NCBI GenBank assembly: GCA_036508635.1 | Contig: DATCGY010000287.1 | Location: 1-5,813 of the forward strand | Origin: FEN-727 sp036508635 | GTDB taxonomy: Bacteria; Actinomycetota; Geothermincolia; Fen-727; Anoxymicrobiaceae | Length of the DNA: 5,813 bases | Direction of reading: 5' to 3' | Part shown: piece by piece, positions 1 to 4,708 of the stretch | How positions within the stretch are numbered: the stretch's first letter is position 1 | How the letters are laid out: each line of letters starts with the position of its first letter | Notes under the pieces: model-generated | What the model was told of the DNA's origin: nothing | Seen by the model: the letters and a program-made list of their open reading frames with translations, nothing else | The model's database searches: none | Position numbers and translations under genes: made by a program

Positions 1-2
1 TA

Positions 3-140
3 CTCCCCACTCCCCCCAGGCCTCCCGCTTCCATTATCGTCGCTACCTCTGGACGCCCCAGCTCGCCCATGATCGCGGTACAGCTCTACCCTCATGCCCA
101 GGCTGTACCGGGGCATTTCGCGATCCGTAGACGGGAATGA
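3..140 (+). pseudogene. Possible C-terminal remnant of a tyrosine integrase
   Basis: The frame open from base 3 to the TGA at 138-140 encodes about 45 residues. It includes GRPSSPMIAVQLYPH followed by a PG a few residues later. This resembles the end of tyrosine recombinases, where a Gly-His-x-Ser-Ser stretch precedes the nucleophilic Tyr by about eight residues and is followed by x-His and a Pro-Gly. The candidate nucleophile Tyr is encoded at 87-89. The usual Gly-His has become Gly-Arg-Pro. Upstream residues look more integrase-like in the neighbouring frame (RRYLWTP, before about base 55), which suggests a frameshift and decay. The gene begins outside the window. Its position, about 80 bases from a tRNA half-site, fits an int-att arrangement. 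This is a short, weak match and chance similarity is possible. Confidence 0.33.
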
Positions 141-150
141 GACGGGAATG
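129..150. repeat. Two tandem 11-bp direct repeats, AGACGGGAATG
   Basis: AGACGGGAATG occurs at 129-139 and again at 140-150 with no gap. It covers the stop of the putative integrase remnant and lies 70 bases from the tRNA half-site. Short direct repeats beside attP are often arm-type binding sites for tyrosine integrases. That role is inferred from position only. Confidence 0.5.
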
Positions 151-220
151 CTCCAAAGGTGATGTTGAAGGCAAGGGTGTGCTACTACTGCTTAAATGGC
201 TTGAGACTGCGCCCTTTCGC

Positions 221-267
221 TGGTGGGCCGTATAGGATTCGAACCTATGACCTTGGGATTAAGAGTC
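221..267 (-). other. 3' half of a tRNA-Lys(CTT), probable attachment (att) site remnant
   Basis: Read on the minus strand, this stretch has an anticodon loop CTCTTAA (anticodon CTT, lysine; loop at 259-265) and the 3' strand of the anticodon stem (254-258). It then has a five-base variable region, a perfect five-pair T stem with loop TTCGAAT (232-248), the acceptor 3' strand ACGGCCC (225-231), a discriminator A, and an encoded CCA (221-223). The 5' half is missing. Beyond 267 the expected anticodon-stem partner is lost after two pairs, and no D arm plus matching GGGCCGT acceptor strand follows, although a GGTAGAG-like scrap lies at about 287-293. A tRNA 3' end cut at the anticodon arm is the usual footprint of integration by a tyrosine recombinase. 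It is not expected to make a functional tRNA. Confidence 0.75.
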
Positions 268-457
268 TGTCCAAGGGGGTATTTCTCTACCTTCCTCTAC
301 CGTCTTTTCAGTTTCTCTTAGGTGCTCTCAGGCCGCAGTTTGAAGCCATTTGTTGAGGTTCTTTCAAGTGCTTATGGTTCATGGCAGTTTGTGGTAATAT
401 ACCCTGATTTCTCAAAAGTGACCCTAATATCGCCCTAACGGGCTAAGCAGAACAAGC

Positions 458-793
458 TCACTCTGGAGGCACCAACGGCTCGATAGTTTTGATGAGAGCA
501 GGAAGGCTGTTCTGAACCGTATCCCAGACTTTTTCGAGGTCGACCCTGAAGTACTCGTGAATCAGCCTGTTTCTCATGCCGGCCATCTCTCGCCAGGGCA
601 CACCAGGCGTTTTGCTCTGCGTTGCGTCCGACACCCTCTGAGCGGCTTCTCCAACTACTTCGAGCGCCCTCACGACCGCGTCCTGATGCAGCTTGCTGCC
701 CAGGAACTGCTCCCAATCAAGGCCCTCGACGAAACTGACGGCGTCCCTGGCCGCGAGCAGAATGTCCAGAAGGTAGGCTTCATCCCGCGACAT
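458..793 (-). CDS. hepT: HepT-like ribonuclease toxin (HEPN, DUF86 family)
   Basis: This 111-residue, mostly helical protein carries the HEPN catalytic motif R-x4-H-x-Y as R74, H79 and Y81 (RNRLIHEY). In characterised HepT proteins this motif cleaves RNA, and the Tyr is the residue that the partner nucleotidyltransferase AMPylates to silence the toxin. Length and motif position are normal for the family, so the toxin looks intact. The ATG at 793 is preceded by GGAG seven bases upstream (801-804), inside the end of the upstream mntA gene. The two genes overlap by 14 bases, so translation is probably coupled with the antitoxin made first. The role as toxin is inferred from family and context. 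It lies in an accessory patch beside a tRNA half-site and a transposase relic, where such modules often stabilise mobile DNA. Confidence 0.9.
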   Translation of the reverse strand: MSRDEAYLLDILLAARDAVSFVEGLDWEQFLGSKLHQDAVVRALEVVGEAAQRVSDATQSKTPGVPWREMAGMRNRLIHEYFRVDLEKVWDTVQNSLPALIKTIEPLVPPE

Positions 794-1100
794 AGATACT
801 CTCCAGAGAGCTCAGGACGTCGCGTTTCCGTAGGTAATTTCTGCTCCGGTCGACGGACCTCCGGTCAATGAGGTCTACGTCTCGCCCGAGCAGTTCTTTC
901 AACTCGTCTTCCATCCTCACGAGATCGAAGAGGCTGTAGTGCGAATCCGGGGCAAAGGTGGCAACGATGTCTACGTCGCTGCCCTCATTGAAATCATCCC
1001 GGAGCACCGAGCCGAAAAGTGCGAGTTCTAGGATATTCCATCTGCGCGCGAAATCTCGCAACTCTTTTTCAGAAATATCGATTTTAGCCTTCGTCTTCAT
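780..1100 (-). CDS. mntA: MntA-like nucleotidyltransferase antitoxin
   Basis: This minimal nucleotidyltransferase has the signature G-S-x10-D-x-D intact (GSVLRDDFNEGSDVD, residues 30-44 from the ATG) and a third acidic residue, D76, in RDVDLID. In known HepT/MntA pairs such an enzyme transfers AMP from ATP to the toxin's active-site Tyr and so neutralises it. At about 106 residues it has the usual size. The ATG at 1100 is chosen because AGGAG (1111-1115) lies ten bases upstream. A TTG at 1106, four bases from the same site, is the alternative and would add two residues. It is the first gene of a two-gene minus-strand operon and its stop overlaps hepT. A weak -10-like TACTAT reads on the minus strand at 1151-1156, without a convincing -35. 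All catalytic residues are present, so the pair looks active. Confidence 0.9.
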   Translation of the reverse strand: MKTKAKIDISEKELRDFARRWNILELALFGSVLRDDFNEGSDVDIVATFAPDSHYSLFDLVRMEDELKELLGRDVDLIDRRSVDRSRNYLRKRDVLSSLESIYVAG

Positions 1101-1110
1101 GTCCAAGCAT

Positions 1111-1115
1111 CTCCT
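1111..1115 (-). promoter_or_regulatory. Shine-Dalgarno AGGAG for the mntA-hepT operon
   Basis: AGGAG on the minus strand precedes two in-frame starts, TTG at 1106 (4-base spacing) and ATG at 1100 (10-base spacing). An ATG directly after it, at 1110, is in another frame. Spacing does not fully settle the start; ATG is favoured as the stronger codon. Confidence 0.5.
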
Positions 1116-1172
1116 GATGTCGCACTTACCGGGGCTGGAAGGCCACTTCTATAGTAGCACGAACGCCCATCA

Positions 1173-1424
1173 TTGAACTTTGCGAACACAGTGGGGGAGT
1201 TCGCGGGAATCGCAGCCAGTTCAGAGCTTTTCGGGGTCTCGAGGTACATCGCCGCGCCACTTGGGTCCCTGAGAAACGTTCAGCTCAAGCTCGTCAAGAT
1301 CGGGCCCAGGGTCGTGTCCTACTCCCGCAGAACCATCTTCCAATGCGGCGAGGTCGCAGTCTCCGCCGCGCTGTTCTCTGACCTGCTTGAGCGTATCCAT
1401 GCTCTCACGGCGGCGCCGACGTGA
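1173..1424 (+). pseudogene. C-terminal relic of an IS1380-like DDE transposase
   Basis: The last 45 or so residues of this open frame (from about 1284) read LKLVKIGPRVVSYSRR, then TIFQCGEVAVSAALFSDLLERI. This matches from memory the C-terminus of IS1380-family DDE transposases, which typically run as REKLVKIGA-x-VV-x-x-(S/A)R, then F-Q-(L/M)-AEVAV-x-x-LF-x-x-(I/L)L-x-RI. The catalytic Asp/Asp/Glu region lies far upstream in the family and is absent here. The preceding 35 residues are only vaguely family-like. The only start is a TTG without a ribosome site. A full transposase is about 400-500 residues, so under a sixth remains. It is a dead fragment between the toxin-antitoxin operon and the catabolic genes. 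No terminal inverted repeats or target duplication are visible. Confidence 0.6.
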
Positions 1425-1427
1425 TGA

Positions 1428-1869
1428 GTGGCCGCGTTAACCATAACAAAAGAAGCGTGGGTCGACGGTCTCTGGAAACCAACCGATGGGAGGCTCCTGG
1501 GATGAGCGTCTCGTAAAGTGAAACCGGCGATGGGTAAGATGGAAAAACGGCTTTGGATAACGGTTGGGAAGGGGGGGGTAGAATTACTGCGTCAGGAGGG
1601 CAAATGGGGAAATGTCGGCTAATCAAAAGACTTGAATTATTCATGGAGACGAATTGAAGATTCTGTTAACGAAAAGCCAGCCATTCACAGCACGTATACA
1701 GGCAGTAAAGCGGCTTGTGCGCATGACCGATGAACTGTCGAGCTCATGGTAATCTGCCAGCGCTGGAGGCAGAATTGTAGGTGGATTGGCCTTGTGGGAA
1801 AACGAATAATCGGCTAAGAAGATATCCTGCATGCTATGCAAGTAGCGACGAAAAGAGGGCGATGAAGAG
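1428..1869. other. 442-base stretch without a convincing gene
   Basis: No frame on either strand gives a recognisable protein. Longer minus-strand frames (1405-1644 and 1641-1901) have low-complexity, unfamily-like translations. The stretch holds a run of eight G (1571-1578) and a relatively AT-rich part (about 1610-1680). The last 100 bases presumably contain the promoter of the lipoprotein gene at 1870, but no pair of -35/-10 boxes with good spacing stands out. A possible 32-codon frame starts with TTG at 1654, with GGAG five bases upstream, and ends at 1752. It resembles nothing I know. The left part may be residual insertion-sequence DNA downstream of the transposase relic. Confidence 0.5.
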
Positions 1870-2484
1870 ATGAACAAGCGCGCTGCGATGGCTGCGGTCA
1901 TGGTTCTGGGCCTTTCGATGTTTGTTATCGCTGGCTGCGGTAGTAGCGGCGATTCGAAACAGGCCGAGAGCTACGGGGAGCTGAAGGCGAAGGCCGAGAG
2001 CCTGATGGCGGCTGCCGACAAGGCCGGGGAGACACTCCAATCAGAATCGGAGCAGATGTCGGAGATACAGACGAGGGCGATAACCGCCGCCATGGCCGGG
2101 GACACTTCGACCTATACCCCTCAGGAAGTCTCGGGCATCGCCGAGAAGATGGCCGCTCTAGCGCCCCGGATCGACAAGGTCAAGGCCATGTACCAGAAGC
2201 TGTTGGACCCTGAGTTCAAGTCGCTCGGCGGGCTGTCTGCCTACGCGAGCTACGCAGGGGCGATGATAAAGGCGCTGGACCTGAACCGGTCCTTGTCGCA
2301 GCTCGGCAGCGGCTTCCTCGCGCAGGTAGAGCCCGCCCTGGTGAAGGGCGATACAAATACGGTCAAAGCCCTGGTACAGCAGAATATAGCACTGGTAAAC
2401 AAGATCCAAGCGACGCAGAGGGAAACTGCGGCCGCGCTCAAGGCAGCCCAGAACATCAAGAGTTCCCAGCGGCTGAGCGAGTAG
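1870..2484 (+). CDS. Predicted helical lipoprotein of unknown function
   Basis: I do not recognise the family. The 204-residue product starts with a lipoprotein signal: basic MNKR, a hydrophobic stretch, and lipobox VIAGC with the lipidated Cys at residue 23. A Gly/Ser linker (GSSGDS) follows. The rest is rich in Ala, Lys, Glu, Gln and Leu with almost no aromatic clusters. It should form long helices or coiled coils, notably residues 31-60 (YGELKAKAESLMAAADKAGE onward) and about 150-200. No catalytic motif is visible. The ATG at 1870 is preceded by a purine-rich stretch (AGAGGG about 11 bases upstream), and the signal peptide fits this start. It stands 83 bases before a second lipoprotein gene on the same strand, with a small hairpin between them. 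Co-transcription is possible. It might be an envelope scaffold or partner of that enzyme, but this is guesswork. Confidence 0.8.
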   Translation: MNKRAAMAAVMVLGLSMFVIAGCGSSGDSKQAESYGELKAKAESLMAAADKAGETLQSESEQMSEIQTRAITAAMAGDTSTYTPQEVSGIAEKMAALAPRIDKVKAMYQKLLDPEFKSLGGLSAYASYAGAMIKALDLNRSLSQLGSGFLAQVEPALVKGDTNTVKALVQQNIALVNKIQATQRETAAALKAAQNIKSSQRLSE

Positions 2485-2505
2485 GCCCTGTGAGCGATTC
2501 CCGAG

Positions 2506-2519
2506 CCCGCTTCCGCGGG
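2506..2519 (+). terminator. Small GC hairpin downstream of the helical lipoprotein gene
   Basis: CCCGC-TTCC-GCGGG forms a five-pair stem with a four-base loop, 21 bases after the stop of the upstream gene. No T-run follows, so it is not a classic intrinsic terminator. It could attenuate transcription or protect an mRNA end within a two-gene unit. Confidence 0.3.
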
Positions 2520-2554
2520 AGACTACTGGCGTTGTAGCCGTCAAAAGGGTACGC

Positions 2555-2560
2555 GGGAGG
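2555..2560 (+). promoter_or_regulatory. Shine-Dalgarno GGGAGG supporting a TTG start
   Basis: GGGAGG ends seven bases before TTG at 2568. The next in-frame ATG, at 2583, would be 22 bases away, too far for this site. The site therefore favours TTG as the start of the dehalogenase-like gene. Either start keeps the lipoprotein signal. Confidence 0.7.
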
Positions 2561-2567
2561 AAATACC

Positions 2568-3716
2568 TTGATCATACGGACCATGGCACCCTACAAAATG
2601 ATATTGATAGCGATCGCCATCCTTGTTCTATGCGTGCCGATGGTCATTGGATGTGGTAGTGGAAACGCGCCGAAGATCATGACAACCGCAGATGGCGTCA
2701 GATTTGTACGTACTCCCGATGCTCGCTTCAAGGACCTCCCCGGCTTTCCTTACAAGGCGAGGTATGTGGAGATAGACGGCCTGCGTCAGGCTTATGTTGA
2801 CGAAGGTCCCGCCGGCGCCGATCCCATCCTCCTGCTCCATGGCGAGCCGACATGGTCATACCTGTACCGGAAGATTATCCCGGTACTAGTTGCTGGCGGT
2901 CACCGGGTAATCGCCATGGATCACGTAGGAATGGGGAGGTCGGACAAGCCGATAGATATCAAGTATTACACCTATCTGGGGCACGTCGACCGGCTCGAGA
3001 AGTTCATAGAAGCTCTGAAACTCGAACACATCACTTTGTACTGTCATGACTGGGGTAGCCTGATAGGGCTTTATGTCGCGGGGAAGCACCCCGAGTGGTT
3101 CGACCGCATCGTCGTCAGCGACGGCACTCTGCCCGTGGTGCCCGCCGGCCTGCAGCCTTACCCGCCCGTTCAGGACCCCAACAAGATCAACAAGGACCTA
3201 GTCTCACCATTCGCCTCAATTCCACCGCAGCAACCTCACTTCTACGATGCGGAAGGTAACCCGTTGCCCGGCAAACAGGCGGAAGACTTCGCGGATTGGA
3301 TGGTCTACGCGATGACCGCCGCATCGTTTCACCCGGCCGAAGTGGTCGAGGCTCTTACCTACTTCCCCGTACCAGCCCAGATCAAAGCTGCTTATGACGC
3401 ACCGTTCCCGAGCCGAATCTACATGGCGGGACCGCGCGTCTTCCCGTCGCTGGTCAACGATCTTCCGGGAGTCACCGAAGACGCATGGATCGGTCTGACC
3501 AGATATACGAAGCCCTTCCTGACAATCTGGGCAAGTAACGATCCGGGCAATCTCGGCTCGAAGACGATTCAGAACCGTCTGATAAACAACATTCCCGGTG
3601 CCGCAGGCCGACCACATGTACGAATCCCCCAGGCGAGCCACTTCCTGCAGGAAGACCAGGGCGCGGAGGTTGCCAGGCGGATAAACGAGTTCATCGTCGC
3701 CAATCCACGCCAGTAG
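2568..3716 (+). CDS. Haloalkane dehalogenase-like alpha/beta hydrolase, predicted lipoprotein
   Basis: Haloalkane dehalogenases cleave carbon-halogen bonds with water, giving alcohol plus halide. Family hallmarks are clear: HGEPTW (91-96, oxyanion region), GMGRSDKP (121-128), nucleophile D161 with halide-binding-type W162 in HDWGS, AYDAPFPSRIYMAGPRVFP (275-293), acid D325 in NDPGN, and H358 in ASHFLQED. W244 in the cap may be the second halide-binding Trp. Residues 1-29 form a lipoprotein signal (hydrophobic 11-27, lipobox VIGC, Cys29), which is unusual because described members are soluble enzymes. At 382 residues it exceeds the typical 300. The extra comes from the signal and linker, and from a Pro-rich stretch (about 190-240) ahead of W244. 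The start is TTG, placed by the Shine-Dalgarno site. An epoxide hydrolase or another hydrolase is the main alternative; the HGEPTW and DW motifs favour a dehalogenase. True substrates are unknown. Confidence 0.88.
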   Translation: MIIRTMAPYKMILIAIAILVLCVPMVIGCGSGNAPKIMTTADGVRFVRTPDARFKDLPGFPYKARYVEIDGLRQAYVDEGPAGADPILLLHGEPTWSYLYRKIIPVLVAGGHRVIAMDHVGMGRSDKPIDIKYYTYLGHVDRLEKFIEALKLEHITLYCHDWGSLIGLYVAGKHPEWFDRIVVSDGTLPVVPAGLQPYPPVQDPNKINKDLVSPFASIPPQQPHFYDAEGNPLPGKQAEDFADWMVYAMTAASFHPAEVVEALTYFPVPAQIKAAYDAPFPSRIYMAGPRVFPSLVNDLPGVTEDAWIGLTRYTKPFLTIWASNDPGNLGSKTIQNRLINNIPGAAGRPHVRIPQASHFLQEDQGAEVARRINEFIVANPRQ

Positions 3717-3875
3717 AAGCTGTTTCTGCGCAGGACAAGGGTGGCAAACCCGTTTACCTTCCTTGTGTAGTAATCATGCTGAGCAATGGCGATTTAAATG
3801 CATTCATATTCGATATCCAAAGTAGGCGCACTGGGTCACGCTGACTTCAGGGAATGCTCCCGAGAGGAGTCGAGT
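3717..3875. other. Intergenic region before the SDR gene
   Basis: This 159-base gap has a short inverted repeat GGGT-GGCAA-ACCC at about 3739-3751 followed by a pyrimidine-rich tract, possibly a weak terminator for the hydrolase gene. An AT-rich patch at 3792-3816 could hold a promoter for the SDR gene. No hexamer pair with proper spacing is convincing. Confidence 0.3.
3865..3869 (+). promoter_or_regulatory. Shine-Dalgarno AGGAG supporting a GTG start for the SDR gene
   Basis: AGGAG ends six bases before GTG at 3876, in frame with ATG at 3888 and with the first strand of the Rossmann fold. The ATG at 3854, which opens the longest uninterrupted frame, has its purine stretch directly adjacent with no spacing and yields non-family residues. 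The site therefore marks the true start in the first frame. Confidence 0.7.
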
Positions 3876-4684
3876 GTGGATACTGGGATGCGGTTGGCAG
3901 ACAAGACTGCGGTGGTGACGGGGGGCGGCCGGGGATCGGACGGGCGATCTGCCTGGCGTACGCCGGGGAGGGAACCGACCTCGTGGTAGCTTCGGACAAG
4001 GAGAGCGAGAACGAGGCCGTGGCGGCGGAGGTTAAGGCACTCGGGAGGCGAGCGCTTCCGTTCACGGTGGACGTGGCGGACGGGGAGCATGTCAAGGCCA
4101 TGGCCGACGCCGCATTCGCGGAGTTCGGCCAGGTGGACATCCTGGTCAGCAATGCGGGGATCCAGCGAAGGGCGCCACTGCCGTGGTCCGATGAAGCGGA
4201 CTGGAAGCGTGTGATAGAAGTGATGATCTACGGCTGCTATTACTGCTGTAAAAACTTCCTGCCTGGAATGATCGAGCGGGATTCAGGGCGGGTCATCATC
4301 ATGTCCTCGATCTCCGGAAAGATGCCCAATCCATTGAACAGCTCCTACGCGGTCGCAAAGCACGGGCTGATCGGGATGACGCGGAGCCTAGCCGCAGAAG
4401 TCGCGAAACTGAACGCGAAGCAAGTCACCGTGAACGCGATCTGCCCCGGGCTTACAAATACCGACATCATGACCGGCCCCGAGAGCAACATAGCGAAGCT
4501 GTCGCAACTGTTGAACATATCCGAGCAGGAGGTCTGGGACACCGTCTACAAGCCCCTGATAATCCAGGAGCGTATGCTCGAGCCGGAAGATATAGCGACG
4601 ATGGCTGTATACCTGGCTTCGGAGGACGCGCGTGGCATAACCGGCCAGTCGATCAACGTTGACGCGGGCACGATCACGTATTGA
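3876..4684 (+). CDS. Short-chain dehydrogenase/reductase with an apparent -1 frameshift near its start
   Basis: Classical SDRs oxidise or reduce hydroxyl/keto groups with NAD(P). The N-terminus is in one frame (from GTG 3876: MDTGMRLADKTAVVTGGGR) and the rest in another (from 3932: GIGRAICLAYAGEG onward). Adding one G within or near the G-runs at 3920-3934 restores TGGGRGIG and gives a 269-residue protein, a normal SDR length. In that numbering NAG is 93-95, the catalytic Ser is 145 (SISG), and YxxxK is Y158/K162. PG is at 191-192, and the end is typical (GQSINVDAG). An Asp near the end of strand two (D41) hints at NAD rather than NADP. The Asn usual in the active-site tetrad appears replaced by Met117 (VIEVMIYG). 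As written the gene would not give a working enzyme. A sequencing or assembly indel in a G-run is as likely as a real mutation. The substrate is unknown. Confidence 0.85.
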
Positions 4685-4708
4685 TCTGAAGCGTCCTGTC
4701 GGTGAGGA

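Noticed and set aside
159..356. 65-codon plus-strand frame containing GPYRIRTYDLGIKS
   Set aside because: The peptide is the antisense translation of the tRNA-Lys half, a well-known spurious protein pattern; no protein gene is supported.
432..443. GCCC-TAAC-GGGC inverted repeat after the hepT stop, as a terminator
   Set aside because: Only a four-pair stem with no T-run on the minus strand; too weak to call.
290..450. Repeated CCCTAA/CCCTGA words as a regulatory or repeat array
   Set aside because: Only three short, irregularly spaced, imperfect copies; could easily be chance. No CRISPR-like regularity anywhere in the window.
1405..1901. Two minus-strand frames of 79 and 86 codons between the transposase relic and the lipoprotein gene
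   Set aside because: Composition is Ser/Pro/Leu-rich without motifs, no ribosome sites were noticed, and the second runs into the lipoprotein signal on the other strand.
2158..2544. 128-codon minus-strand frame opposite the helical lipoprotein gene
   Set aside because: It overlaps a gene with a clear lipoprotein signal on the other strand; Leu/Gln/Arg-rich shadow translation.
3216..3641. 141-codon minus-strand frame inside the dehalogenase-like gene
   Set aside because: It lies opposite the conserved cap and catalytic regions and its translation is unlike any family I know.
3854..3931. ATG at 3854 as the start of the SDR
   Set aside because: The first 26 residues from this start do not look like an SDR, and the ribosome site is directly adjacent; the SDR N-terminus is plainly in the other frame from GTG 3876.
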